A stretch of DNA of 64,000 nucleotides from Nocardioides kribbensis (GCF_015070375.1 NZ_JADCLL010000001.1:1180501-1244500), one strand, 5' to 3'; counted from the first letter of the stretch, positions 25,783-35,672 are shown. Notes: generated from the letters alone by a model not told the origin. Translations and numbers: made by a program.

Positions 25783-26873
25783 GCCGGCTCCAGCCCCAGC
25801 CACGCCGCGAGCCGCTCGACCTCCGTCTCGACCCGGCCTCGCAGGTCGGCGTCGAAGGCCACGTCCTCGTGCACGGCGTCGACGTGCAGGACTCCCCCAC
25901 GACGGTCGGCGGTGGCGTCGACCTTGCCGACGAGGCGCTCCCCGTCGAGCACCGGCAGCGCCCAGTAGCCCCAGCGCCGTGAGGCCGCCGGCTTGTACAT
26001 CTCCAGGACGTAGTCGAAGGCGAAGAGGTCGGTGAGGCGACGGCGGTCCTTGACCACCGCGTCCAGCGGCGAGAGCAGCACCGTGCGCCCGGCCAGGGGC
26101 TCGTCGGCACGCGCCAGGGCGGCGGGGTCGACCCGCCAGCGACCGCGCAGGCCCTCGACCACGGCCGGCTCCCCCGGCGGGGCGCCGAGGGCGCCGGCCC
26201 CCGAGCGCTGCCGGTCGAGGCCCAGCGAGACGAGGGTGCGGCGCGCGCGCTCGGACCAGGCCTGCTCCAGCGGCACCGGCGCCTGGTCGAGGTAGACGCG
26301 CTCGGCGAGGTCCCAGAGCGCCTCCCTGCCCTCGCGACCGGCCGCGGCGACCTCGCCGCGCTGCACCATGAGGTCGAGCAGGCGGCGCAGCGACCGGTCG
26401 TCGTTCCACCCGCTGGAGGTCCACCGCACCGCGAACCGCGTGCTCAGCGCGCTCGCCGGCAGCGGGCCGTCGGTGCGCAGCCGGTCGAGCACCTCGCGGC
26501 GGCTCTCCTCGTTGGCCTCGACCCAGCCGGCGAGCTGCTCCTGCCAGGGCCGCAGCTCCCCCGGCCCGGGCCAGGCCGCCATCTCGGCGCGCCACAGGGC
26601 GACGTCCTCGGCCGGCACGGCGAAGCCGCGTAGGTCGACCACCCGCTGCTGGGCCAGCAGGTCCTCGAGCTCGCGGGGGTCGTAGTCGTCGCCGATGCGG
26701 CTCCAGAGCACGAGGTCGGCGCTCGGCGCGACCGCCGCCGTGGGGTCGAGCTGGAGGCGGGTCAGGTGGCGCAGCGTGGCGAGCACGTCGTCGGGCCGCG
26801 GCCGCCCGAGCAGCTGGGCCCGCAGCGTGATCCGCCGGGCCTGCTCCTGCGAGAGCCGGTGCACCTGCGCCAT
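25773..26873 (-). CDS. winged-helix protein of the AlkX/YcaQ (HTH_42) DNA glycosylase family
   Basis: 366 residues, matching the HTH_42/DUF1006 family. Three winged-helix-like units follow a start of MAQVHRLSQEQARRITLRAQ. The signature LTRLQLDPTAAVAPSADLVLWSR holds QLD where crosslink-unhooking glycosylases carry Q-x-Q or Q-x-D. RRWGYWALPVLDGERLVGKVDATADR is the conserved C-terminal beta part. Characterised relatives excise alkylated bases or DNA crosslinks. A TAGGGT box lies 6 nt before the ATG. The 3' end overlaps the XRE-TetR stop by 10 bp, convergently. Confidence 0.85.
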   Translation of the reverse strand: MAQVHRLSQEQARRITLRAQLLGRPRPDDVLATLRHLTRLQLDPTAAVAPSADLVLWSRIGDDYDPRELEDLLAQQRVVDLRGFAVPAEDVALWRAEMAAWPGPGELRPWQEQLAGWVEANEESRREVLDRLRTDGPLPASALSTRFAVRWTSSGWNDDRSLRRLLDLMVQRGEVAAAGREGREALWDLAERVYLDQAPVPLEQAWSERARRTLVSLGLDRQRSGAGALGAPPGEPAVVEGLRGRWRVDPAALARADEPLAGRTVLLSPLDAVVKDRRRLTDLFAFDYVLEMYKPAASRRWGYWALPVLDGERLVGKVDATADRRGGVLHVDAVHEDVAFDADLRGRVETEVERLAAWLGLEPAQP

Positions 26874-26879
26874 GCGGCG

Positions 26880-26885
26880 ACCCTA
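26880..26885 (-). promoter_or_regulatory. -10 box of leaderless HTH_42 gene
   Basis: TAGGGT on the minus strand, six bases from the ATG at 26873. Confidence 0.6.
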
Positions 26886-26993
26886 GGCCCCCACCATCGC
26901 CCGGGGCCACGGCCCGGCCGACCGCATCGGTCCGCGATGATCGGGCGCGAGGGGTGCCGGGCCCGCGAGGCTGGTGAGCGGAAGGAGGGACCC

Positions 26994-27869
26994 GTGATCG
27001 CCGTGCTCAACCTCACCGTCGACGCCGTCGAGGCCCAGCTCGCCGACGACCCGTCGCTGGCCGTCGACGTCGCCACGCTCGCCGCCCGCGGCGGCACCAG
27101 CGAGCACCACCTGCGCCGGATGTTCGCGTCGCTGGCGGGCATGCCCCTGTCGGACTACGTGCGGCGCCGGCGCATGGCGCTCGCCGCGGCCGACCTCGTC
27201 GGCACCGACGACGACCTGCTCACCATCGCGGTCCGCCACGGCTACGGCTCGACCGAGGCCTTCGGGCGGGCGTTCCGCGCGGTGCACGGCGCCGGTCCGG
27301 GCGACGTACGACGCCACGGTGGTCCCACACGCACACAACCACGGCTCAGGTTCCACCTGAGCGTCGAAGGGAGCGTCCCCATGGACACCCGCATCGTCAC
27401 CCTGCCCGCCCTGCACCTGGTGGGCCACGCCGCACGCGTGCCGCTGGTCCACGAGGGGGTCAACCAGGCCATCGCCGACCACGTCGCCTCCCTCCCCGCA
27501 GGGTCGTTGGAGGACCTGAAGCGCCTCAACGACGTCGAGCCGCGGGGCGTGCTGTCGGTCAGCGACGACCTCGACCCCGACCGCGCCGAGGGCACCGAGC
27601 TGACCTACCTCCAGGGCGTCGCCACCACGTCGGTGCCCCCGGCGGGCCTCGACGTGCTCGAGGTGGCGGCCGGCACCTGGGCGGTCTTCCGCACCGAGGG
27701 CCCGCATCCCGCCGCGCTGCAGGACACGTGGGCCGCGACCGCCACCTCGTGGTTCCCCTCGCAGCCGTGGCGCCTGCGCCCCGGACCCGAGGTCGTGGCG
27801 GTGCAGGCCTACGACGCCGCTGCCGGCACGGCGACGTGCGACCTGTGGCTGCCGGTCGAGCCCGCCTAG
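26994..27869 (+). CDS. AraC family regulator with GyrI-like effector domain
   Basis: 291 residues from the GTG at 26994, with GGAAGGAGGG just upstream. The AraC double helix-turn-helix is N-terminal (about 15-100; VATLAARGGTSEHHLRRMFASL, then TIAVRHGYGSTEAFGRAFRAVHG). A linker leads to a GyrI/SOUL-like ligand-binding domain (about 125-291; VLEVAAGTWAVFRTEGP, ATATSWFPSQPW). This Rob/BmrR-like order suits multidrug or small-molecule sensing. It is the last gene before the accessory island. Confidence 0.88.
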   Translation: MIAVLNLTVDAVEAQLADDPSLAVDVATLAARGGTSEHHLRRMFASLAGMPLSDYVRRRRMALAAADLVGTDDDLLTIAVRHGYGSTEAFGRAFRAVHGAGPGDVRRHGGPTRTQPRLRFHLSVEGSVPMDTRIVTLPALHLVGHAARVPLVHEGVNQAIADHVASLPAGSLEDLKRLNDVEPRGVLSVSDDLDPDRAEGTELTYLQGVATTSVPPAGLDVLEVAAGTWAVFRTEGPHPAALQDTWAATATSWFPSQPWRLRPGPEVVAVQAYDAAAGTATCDLWLPVEPA

Positions 27870-27899
27870 GGGCTGGTCGGAGCCCGGCAGCAGACGCAG

Positions 27900-27932
27900 C
27901 AGAGCCCCCTCGGCGGTGCCGAGGGGGCTCTG
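27900..27932. terminator. strong terminator after the AraC gene
   Basis: CAGAGCCCCCTCGGC and GCCGAGGGGGCTCTG form a perfect 15-bp stem around GGT, 31 bases after the AraC stop codon. There is no T-run. It marks the last clearly native sequence on the left of the island. Confidence 0.8.
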
Positions 27933-28343
27933 CGTCAAGAGGGTTGGACCGCGGTGAGGCTGCGGACCGGTGTGTGGTGGTGGGATCTTCGCGAAAATCG
28001 AAGCCTGCAGGTCAGAGCCGGCGCTGGATGCTCCCACCAACTCAGTTGCACACGAGCGAACGCAAGTTTGCACACGGGCCGCCGCGCTCATGGCCGGTTC
28101 ACTTCAGTAGCCCAGTATGACGCGTGCAGGTGCGCGAACGGGAGACGCGCACGCACAAGCAAAGTGGGGTTCTCACACGGATGCCGGTACCCCCTAAGGT
28201 CAGCGGGTTCACAGACTCAGCGTCGGAAGACTGCGCCGGGAATGACCCCCTCCAGTAGTGATCGAGTTCGACCGACCACGCAACTATGGTGATGCCCTGC
28301 CCGGAGCACCGAGCCGGACATTCATCGAGGAGCGGACCAGCAC
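27933..28343. other. gene-free left edge of the accessory island
   Basis: 411 bases without a convincing gene. The sequence is visibly less GC-rich than the flanks. Short dyads are present (TTCGCGAA near 27977; CGTGCAGGTGCGCG and CGCGCACG around 28125-28155), but no tRNA, integrase or CRISPR repeat. The island boundary probably lies here. GAGGAG at 28327-28332 serves the next gene. Confidence 0.6.
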
Positions 28344-28568
28344 ATGCCGAAGATGCCCGAGACCGCAGGCGGCCCTGAACCGCATCACCGTGCGCGCTAC
28401 TGGTGGGACCTCGGCTACGACCAAAAGGGCCACAACGACCTGTCGTGCCGCCTGTGCGCCGCGCTCGTCCCCCGCGGCGACAACCTCGAAGGCGTCCCGT
28501 ACTGGCAGGTCCACGACGCATGGCACGACCTTGACCAGTCCCGGGCACAGCACAACGGCGACGTCTGA
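28344..28568 (+). CDS. small possible zinc-binding protein upstream of the SEFIR gene
   Basis: 74 residues, hydrophilic, no signal peptide. A CRLC pair (about residues 34-37) and a later WQVHDAWHDLD segment could bind zinc together. GAGGAG lies 11 bases before the ATG. Its stop is 26 bases before the GTG of the SEFIR protein gene. I do not recognise the family; a role as partner or regulator of the SEFIR protein is inferred from position only. Confidence 0.6.
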   Translation: MPKMPETAGGPEPHHRARYWWDLGYDQKGHNDLSCRLCAALVPRGDNLEGVPYWQVHDAWHDLDQSRAQHNGDV

Positions 28569-28579
28569 TGTCCGACATC

Positions 28580-28585
28580 TAAGAT
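28580..28585 (+). promoter_or_regulatory. -10 box of the SEFIR gene
   Basis: TAAGAT lies 8 nt before the GTG at 28594. It would allow a leaderless or very short-leader message separate from the small upstream gene. The spacing is slightly longer than at other genes here. Confidence 0.4.
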
Positions 28586-28593
28586 TGAGCGCC

Positions 28594-30069
28594 GTGTCCA
28601 CCTCTCCCGTCATGGGTTCGCACCCAACAGCAATCGTCAGCTGGGCTCACCGCGACCCCGGCTGGGACGACGTCCGCACCGCGCAGCACAAGGACAGCGT
28701 GCTGCGCTTTACGCAAGCGCTCCGCAGGCACGGCATCGACACCGACATCGACGCCTTCCACCCCAACGAGGATTGGACCCGTTGGGGACCTCGGAGGATC
28801 GCCGAGAGCGACTTCATCCTCATCGTCATCTCCGTCGCCTGGCGGCACGGCTGGGAAGGTACGGGCGACCCCGAGGCCCACAAGGGCGTCGCCGACGAGG
28901 CAAACGCCGTCAAGTCCCTCCAAGACCACGGCACCCGGGAGACACTGCAGAAGCGCTGCCGGATCATCCTCCTGCCGGGCTGCAACGACGACGTGCCGAT
29001 CGGGATGAGCGGTATTCAGCGCTACAAGATCAAAGGATTCGAGACTGACGACCTCGAGGACCTGCTCCGTGACCTGACTGGGCAACCCGAGTTCACCCCC
29101 GAGCCGCTCGGGCCGGTACCTGTCTTCCCGTCCACGCTGACGACCTCCACGCCGCAGGTGGAGTCCGTCAGCATCGAGGAGACCGACGTGCCCGCAGCCG
29201 AACCGTCGGAGGTGACCCCAACGGTCGAGGAGCAGGTCGAACAGCTGCGGGCACAACTCGAGGCCCTCCCCCAGCCGATCCCCGGCGAGGGCCCGCACCT
29301 TCCCTGGTACCGCGCCAGGGAACGCATCCTGATCGAGATGCACCGCCTGACCGAGGGTGCCGACGCACTTACCGAGACGGCCACTGCGGCTCCGCAGACC
29401 CCAGCGATTCCTCGGCGCACCCTGCCCCGCCCGCTGCCCATCTCTTGGAGGAAGGCGTGGCACGCGGAGTTCTCGACCGCGGTTGTCGTGCTCCACGCTC
29501 TCTCGCTGCCCGGTACGGCGCTGAGCCAGCGGGTCATCGCCGGCCTTGGCGACGCCCAAGTCGCCATCATCCGCGAACTGGGTCTTACCGGCGCAACCGA
29601 GAGGCTCGACGTGAGCACCCGTGATGGCGTACAGGTCCGTCCGACCGCGTTAGACCGTTCCGGTCCGGTGATCATGAACCGTTTCGAGGGCAGCCGAGTC
29701 AGCGAAGCCGGGCAGATCTCGATCGTGTTCAGCCTTCCCCGGGACAACATGGGGTCGGTCCTCGACGAGCGGTCCTTGGTCGAGGACCTCGTCAAGGGAC
29801 TCGGGTTCGTCGCAGCGCTGATCCTGAAGACTGCACTGGGCAGCTCCGGTGACGTGGCTGTCGCAGCGGAACTCGACTCAACCACACTGCTCACCGACGG
29901 CGACATTGGCTCGCTCGGCCGCCGCAGCCAGGCCACCATGGGTCTCGGCGACCCAGTCGCGCAGGTGCCGGCCGAGGAGGCAGTCCCGCTTTGGGCGCTC
30001 GTCGACGAACCTGCGCGCGAGGTCGCCGAGACGATCGCCAAGATCCTGATCGGTAAGGCCCGCCGGTAG
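28594..30069 (+). CDS. SEFIR-domain protein (TIR-like immune effector candidate)
   Basis: 491 residues from the GTG at 28594 (ATG 28612 is an alternative). Residues about 8-150 match the SEFIR branch of TIR-like domains: PTAIVSWAHRDPGWDD, FTQALRRHGIDTDIDAF, RIAESDFILIVISVAW and GVADEANAVKSLQ, where the Glu could be the NADase-type active-site residue. A Pro/Glu linker with a predicted coiled coil (VEEQVEQLRAQLEAL) leads to a C-terminal domain (about 290-490) that I do not recognise. Bacterial SEFIR proteins have been reported as anti-phage proteins that deplete NAD+. The position inside a defence island agrees. Confidence 0.82.
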   Translation: MSTSPVMGSHPTAIVSWAHRDPGWDDVRTAQHKDSVLRFTQALRRHGIDTDIDAFHPNEDWTRWGPRRIAESDFILIVISVAWRHGWEGTGDPEAHKGVADEANAVKSLQDHGTRETLQKRCRIILLPGCNDDVPIGMSGIQRYKIKGFETDDLEDLLRDLTGQPEFTPEPLGPVPVFPSTLTTSTPQVESVSIEETDVPAAEPSEVTPTVEEQVEQLRAQLEALPQPIPGEGPHLPWYRARERILIEMHRLTEGADALTETATAAPQTPAIPRRTLPRPLPISWRKAWHAEFSTAVVVLHALSLPGTALSQRVIAGLGDAQVAIIRELGLTGATERLDVSTRDGVQVRPTALDRSGPVIMNRFEGSRVSEAGQISIVFSLPRDNMGSVLDERSLVEDLVKGLGFVAALILKTALGSSGDVAVAAELDSTTLLTDGDIGSLGRRSQATMGLGDPVAQVPAEEAVPLWALVDEPAREVAETIAKILIGKARR

Positions 30070-30114
30070 CGCTCGAGCGTCCCGGGGGGCGCGGGTCGCG
30101 GTCGGACGTTGGCG

Positions 30115-31563
30115 CTACTCCCCGCCGGGGCTCCCGGGGACGGGGAGGTGGATGAACGCCGCACACACCGTGACCCTCCGGTCGTCACGGAGGAACTCGA
30201 GGAGCGGCCACCCGTCCACAGGCCCCGGTACCGTGCCCTGGTAGCCGTCGACTCTCTCGAGGACTTCTTGGTAGGTGGCACACGCTCCCGCGAAGTCCTT
30301 CTGCCGCATCAACACGAGCAGGACCGCCGAGGTGTCATGGACGTTCAGGTAGCCGAACAGCTGCGGGTCGAGTGCCTTGCGGATCGTGTCGTGATCGTGG
30401 GCCCACTTGGCCTCGCAGATGAACACCGTCGCTGGTCCGCGCCCAGGGTCAAGGACGTCAGCCTGAATGAAAATGTCCGACTTTCCGCCCCGTGTGTACA
30501 CCTCCCGAGCCGCGCCGGGGAGGGTCGCGTTCCATGTCGCCGCGAGCAGATCGCTGATGCGGTCCTCTACGAGCCCACCGAACGCAGTCGGGGTCCGCTC
30601 GACAGCGTTCGCCCAGTGCCGCAACGAGAACAAGACGTCCTCGAAGGTCGCTCGACTGAGCCGCGACCGGGGGTTGAGCTCAACCTCCTCCGCGACACCC
30701 GGCGAAGGCCCCATCGTGACCGCGGGCTGCTCCGGTGGCTCCTCACCCGCGACCGACTCCACTGCCACGTCAGCCGACTGGTCTTCGGAGTCTTCCAACT
30801 GCGGTTCTGCACCCTGCCACTCCTCAGGGAAGCTCAGGCTGTCGCGAACAGCCTGCCGGTTGATCAATTGGATGCGCTTCGCCTCCACCAACTCCGCAAG
30901 GTGTTCAGGAAGCTCGACCTCCAAGAACTTCTCCACCTGCTCTGCCATCGCGGCCACGATCGGAGCGATGAGCTGGCGCCGCTCCCGAACCAGGTCAGCC
31001 AGGACGAGTTCGCCGCGCGCAACAGCGGCCTCTTCCTCGCCAATGAGATCGAAGTACGTGTACAGGGAGAACCTCACCGCGCGCCCCTCGCGGGGGTCGT
31101 CATCCGCGCCCAGCTCCCACATCTCGCCTGCCCGCTGGAAGCGGGCCGCGTCCTCTAGTGAGCCATGCGTGATCGCATCCAGACCTCCCAGTTCGGCGAC
31201 GACCTCCGCATCAACGGCATCTAGATGAGCCCCTGTCACATCGGGCCACTGCTGGAGCAAGGACGAGTCGCCGGCGACCTCCACGGCGACGTAGTACCGC
31301 CGTGTCGGCAGTCCCCGGCTCCGGTCCTCGTTCCACCTGGTGCCGCCCTCTCGCTCCGACGCCGGGCGTAGCCGGCCGAGCGTTGGCGCTTCGATACCCA
31401 GCTCCGCGATGCGCTCGCCGAGTAGGTGCGGCGCGAACGACTCCAAGTCCTCGACCCGGGTGACGCCTCCGATACGTCCACCCAGCGGCTCGGACCGCCG
31501 CCACAGCTCGCGCGACAGGGGACGGTTCTCCTTGATGAAGGAGGTGAACAGCGGCTCTGGCAC
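30115..31563 (-). CDS. PD-(D/E)XK nuclease-like protein of the defence island
   Basis: 482 residues from the GTG at 31563 (a TTG two codons earlier is the alternative). The first 250 residues are unrecognised and mainly helical (FSLYTYFDLIGEEEAAVARG, FLEVELPEHLAELVEAKRI), followed by an acidic linker. The last 150 residues carry a restriction-type core: GGKSDIFIQADVL gives the Asp and TVFICEAKWAHD gives E-x-K, with a following helix around DPQLFGYL. It is convergent with the SEFIR gene, 45 bases apart. It may be a DNase effector or the remnant of a larger system. Confidence 0.7.
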   Translation of the reverse strand: MPEPLFTSFIKENRPLSRELWRRSEPLGGRIGGVTRVEDLESFAPHLLGERIAELGIEAPTLGRLRPASEREGGTRWNEDRSRGLPTRRYYVAVEVAGDSSLLQQWPDVTGAHLDAVDAEVVAELGGLDAITHGSLEDAARFQRAGEMWELGADDDPREGRAVRFSLYTYFDLIGEEEAAVARGELVLADLVRERRQLIAPIVAAMAEQVEKFLEVELPEHLAELVEAKRIQLINRQAVRDSLSFPEEWQGAEPQLEDSEDQSADVAVESVAGEEPPEQPAVTMGPSPGVAEEVELNPRSRLSRATFEDVLFSLRHWANAVERTPTAFGGLVEDRISDLLAATWNATLPGAAREVYTRGGKSDIFIQADVLDPGRGPATVFICEAKWAHDHDTIRKALDPQLFGYLNVHDTSAVLLVLMRQKDFAGACATYQEVLERVDGYQGTVPGPVDGWPLLEFLRDDRRVTVCAAFIHLPVPGSPGGE

Positions 31564-31594
31564 ACGCAAATCTTGTCATGCGGTTCCGACATCG

Positions 31595-31876
31595 CCATGG
31601 CGGTTGCCGCGTCATCTCGGGTCGACGCGGTCGAGCTCGCCACCGTCGAGGAGAAGATTGTGGCGCTCGACTGCCTCGGCGAGGTTGACGACCTCAAGAC
31701 AGTGGCGGCTCGCGTGGGCAAGGACGCCGAGAAGGTCGGGTTGCAGGCGACGAGCGCGGCCACGACCATCCGGCGCCTGCTCACCGAGGCTCAGATCTCT
31801 CTCACCGGTGCGGTCGCGACCAGCGTGGGCGACGTCGGCGCCGGCGCTGCCTGAGCCAAGCACAGGCTCCGCTCGA
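31595..31876. repeat. left copy of a 282/291-bp direct repeat
   Basis: It corresponds base for base to 46386-46676 apart from scattered substitutions and two in-frame deletions of 3 and 6 bases, which account exactly for the 282 versus 291 length difference. The similarity stops abruptly on both sides. Confidence 0.9.
31597..31854 (+). pseudogene. C-terminal fragment of the coiled-coil RmuC/DUF2130-like gene
   Basis: 85 codons (MAVAASSRVDAVELAT to GDVGAGAA) repeat the last 88 residues of the complete protein at 45242-46654, with about eight substitutions and three residues lost. There is no matching upstream part, so this is a gene fragment and not a functional copy, although the frame stays open. 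It adjoins the start region of the PD-(D/E)XK gene. Confidence 0.85.
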
Positions 31877-32041
31877 CATCCTCAACGAATAGACGAGGGG
31901 AGCGCACAGGCGAGCCCCAACTGACAGCGGACAACCCCGAGCAGGCGCGAACGGGCCACTCGACCGAGGTCGGATGGCCCATCACTTTGCGAGGTGGGGG
32001 CTCGGAGCGCAAGTACTGCACACGGGCGCCTCAGCGGACGG

Positions 32042-32621
32042 CTACGGTCGCGGGCGCTCCCTCGTCTTCCTTGGTCGGGTTCCTACTGGCACGATGCCGC
32101 GGCGTGCCTTCAGCAGGCTCTCATCCTTGATGTTCTCGCGCACCGCCAGGCGGCACAGGATCCGCTGCTGCGTTTCCGCCGTCCAGAAGATGTCGAGCCG
32201 ACGCCGGGCCCGCGTGATCGCCGTGTAGAAGATGCTGTGGGAGATTCGCTCCTCGTTGGCGTCGGTGATGACCACCTTGACCGAGTCGTACTCCAGGCCC
32301 TGCGCCTTATGGATCGACACGGCGTAGGCGAGCTGGAAGGGCACCAGGGTGTTGACCTGGTCGTCATCGTCGTCTGAGCCGGGCCTCTCGAAGACGTCGA
32401 ACTGGACGGTCGAGCCCTCAACCCAGCGCAGGTCGGTGAATCGAACGTCGGTCTCGGTCACCTCTCGCTGGAGCTCAACGTCGAAAGTGATCCGGCCCGG
32501 CACCCGCTCGATGTCGGTGATCGTGCCCTTCAGGTTGTTGAAGATCACCGGCCTGAAGCGGTTGGTCTCCGTGAAAAGCACTGGGTCGCCGACCTTGTAG
32601 GTTGCCTCGCCCCAGGGCACA
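32042..32621 (-). pseudogene. C-terminal fragment of a UvrD/RecD-like helicase
   Basis: 193 codons remain. They include PVLFTETNRFRPVIFNNLKG (a beta-barrel insertion typical of RecD2/UvrD_C_2 proteins), LAYAVSIHKAQGLEYDSVKV (motif V, SIHKAQG) and FYTAITRARRRLDIFW (motif VI). Walker A, the DEXX box and the whole first half are missing: the sequence runs directly into the left end of the IS3 element. No 5' part is present on the other side of the IS. The apparent ORF start (MRASIRPGTRH) is IS-derived. Confidence 0.85.
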
Positions 32622-32673
32622 TGTCGCGTGCCGGGTCTGATGGAGGCTCTCATTCCACGGAAGGATGAGAGTC

Positions 32674-32990
32674 ATGGCGGCACCGAGGAAGTACCCCGAG
32701 GAGCTTCGGGAGCGGGCGATCCGGATGGCGGTCGATCTGCGGCGTGACCCGGCCACGAGGTCTGGTGCTCTGCGTCGGGTCGGTGAGCAGCTTGGGATCA
32801 ACCCCGAGACGCTGCGCAACTGGGTCAGCCAGGCGGAGGTCGACGAGGGCCACCGTCCCGGCATCACAACAGCCGAGGCGCAGCGGATCAACGAGCTCGA
32901 ACGCGAGAACCGTGAGCTGCGCCGAGCGAACGAGATCCTGCGGACGGCATCGGCGTTTTTCGCCGCGGCGGAGCTCGACCGCAAGCTGAA

Positions 32991-32994
<4 letters not shown>
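32674..32994 (+). CDS. IS3-family transposase OrfA
   Basis: 106 residues from the ATG at 32674 (AAGGA 8 nt upstream; an ATG at 32665 is possible). The helix-turn-helix (YPEELRERAIRMAVDL, then LGINPETLRNWVSQAEVD) is followed by a leucine-zipper-like helix (INELERENRELRRANEILRT) used for multimerisation with OrfAB. It binds the IS ends. Its stop overlaps the OrfB start region, where IS3 elements make the OrfAB fusion by -1 frameshifting. Confidence 0.92.
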
Positions 32995-33939
<945 letters not shown>

Positions 33940-33971
33940 ACTCGGCACGCGACAAAGGTTCACCCATGCGG

Positions 33972-35672
33972 TCACAACAGGGAGGGTTGTGGCTCTGGGT
34001 CCGGGTCGCGGAGAACCGAGAAGAGTTCCACGCATGCTGCTTCCGAAGGCCCACTCGCAATGATGGCTCGGATGCGCTGCAGTTGTCGCTCCGCGATGGT
34101 TGCCACCTCGAAGGTGCGCTCCCTATGGAGTAGCCCATCGCCCCCTACAACGTCCAACGTGGGCAGCGGCGGGCCCTCGGCTTCTCGCTTCAGGTTTGTG
34201 TCGGGATTCACTAGGCGCTTTCGACTTGTCTCGGCAGCCGCCGACAACAGCCGAAACGGGCGGTAGAACGACAGCTCCGGCGCGCCGCTGAAGGTCAGTC
34301 CCTCACTGCTGAAGCGAGGTCGCACATCGACCTTCGAACGCTCCGATAGGTAGCGGTGGGCGGCCTGTGCCAGCCGGTCGGCCACCTCGTCGCGCCCCAT
34401 ACCGATGTCGGTCCTTCGTTCTTCCAACAACTTGTACAGCGACTCCAACAGCGTCTCCATCTCGTCTTGGATGTACTCAGCCACGGGTTTGCCGAGGAGC
34501 TCCGGCAGGTCACTGATCGATGACATGGAGGCCAGCCGCTGGGCGAAATGAGGTTCGACGTTGAGAGGCATCCAGTGCTGGTTCTCGTCCAGCAGAAATG
34601 AATGGCGAGACAGGATGCTGCTCGCCTCACGGCGCAGCTTCTCCACTCTTGCCCGGGCTTGTGGCACCAGCAGGTCCAGTTTGATGGAGCCGGTTGCCGA
34701 TGCACGCCCCCACCTGCTGCGCGGGGACTGACCGAGCACCTCAGTCACATCAAGCCGGTAGGTCGGCACCTTCTCGGACAAGTGGACGGTGACCAACCGA
34801 CCACGCGCGTAGAGCGCCTTGATCTCACGGACCAACGGTGAGGGCTTCGCTATCTCGATGACGCTGTCACGTGCGTCTACCACCACGTCGCCCTGGTCGG
34901 CCCCACCGTTCCCGGCCGGGTCGGCTTCCCCTAGAGGTTCTGCCTCCTGAGGCAACGCCTGTCCGTCACCAGGCAACGCGTCCTCAACTCCCAGCGCCCT
35001 GGGATTTAGGGACACTCCATCCTCACGGTGATCGCGCAAGATCTGTCGGAATGTTGCCCACTCGTCGACCAGACCGGACGACGATGCTCGTGCCCACTCC
35101 GGATAGGCGCTGATCACCTCAGTCGTCAACGGAGCCGCTTCTTGCCACAGTGCCTGGAACCACTCATGCACCTCGTACGCGACGTCGCCGTCAGCCTCGA
35201 GCGCCACCTGACAGGCTGCGGCTCCGACGGTCGCAGGTCCCGCGGAGCCCATGGCCACTTGCAAGCTGTCTCGATGCTCACCGGTGCCCTGTAGCAGCAT
35301 GACGAGGTCGAGATTGCGAGCCCCCCAGGGGCTCGCCGACACCCGGACCATCTGACGTGATCGGTGCCGGCCCCAACGCTCAACTTGGCGAAGCATCTCC
35401 ACCACGTCCCCTGCGCCGGGGTGCAAGACGACCAGCAACTGCACGGCCGTTCCTGCGCCCGCCTCAAGGACCTGGAGCGGCAGATTGCCGATACCGTTCA
35501 CAACGACCATTGCCGCCTCACAGCCTTCGATGAGTTGAGTGACGTCGCCCGCGCCGGTCGACGTCGACGGGGTCGATCGCGGGAAGAACGCAGGCAGGGG
35601 CACCAAGGCTGGGGAGTGTGGTCGTCGAGTCACACACCGAACTCTTCCATCGCCATGCGGCTGGACAGGCAT
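33972..35672 (-). CDS. degenerate phospholipase D-like protein of the defence island
   Basis: 566 residues. The N-terminal 200 residues resemble the end of a PLD superfamily domain: PLQVLEAGAGTAVQLLVVLHP, LDLVMLLQGTGEHRDSLQVA, MGSAGPATVGA, then ALEADGDVAYEVHEWFQALW. The usual HxK(x)4D is replaced, so a nuclease activity is doubtful. A charged linker leads to a domain of about 300 residues (LVREIKALYARGRLVTVHLS, LLESLYKLLEERRTDIGMG) that I do not recognise. It starts 21 bp from a divergent tandem-RHH protein gene and lies just right of the IS element. Confidence 0.65.
   Translation of the reverse strand: MPVQPHGDGRVRCVTRRPHSPALVPLPAFFPRSTPSTSTGAGDVTQLIEGCEAAMVVVNGIGNLPLQVLEAGAGTAVQLLVVLHPGAGDVVEMLRQVERWGRHRSRQMVRVSASPWGARNLDLVMLLQGTGEHRDSLQVAMGSAGPATVGAAACQVALEADGDVAYEVHEWFQALWQEAAPLTTEVISAYPEWARASSSGLVDEWATFRQILRDHREDGVSLNPRALGVEDALPGDGQALPQEAEPLGEADPAGNGGADQGDVVVDARDSVIEIAKPSPLVREIKALYARGRLVTVHLSEKVPTYRLDVTEVLGQSPRSRWGRASATGSIKLDLLVPQARARVEKLRREASSILSRHSFLLDENQHWMPLNVEPHFAQRLASMSSISDLPELLGKPVAEYIQDEMETLLESLYKLLEERRTDIGMGRDEVADRLAQAAHRYLSERSKVDVRPRFSSEGLTFSGAPELSFYRPFRLLSAAAETSRKRLVNPDTNLKREAEGPPLPTLDVVGGDGLLHRERTFEVATIAERQLQRIRAIIASGPSEAACVELFSVLRDPDPEPQPSLL

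Noticed and set aside
27968..28002. Possible attL resembling the ssrA 3' end (TGGTGG ... AATCGAA.CC)
   Set aside because: Only short blocks match TGGTGGAGCTGGCGGGAATCGAA, with different spacing. True att repeats are exact over 15 or more bases, so this is likely chance.
31426..31854. 142-codon open frame including the repeat fragment
   Set aside because: Its front part is antisense to the PD-(D/E)XK gene; only the 85-codon repeat fragment has meaning.
32622..32653. Native start of the helicase fragment at 32653
   Set aside because: The first 11 codons lie inside the IS terminal repeat, so this start was created by the insertion.
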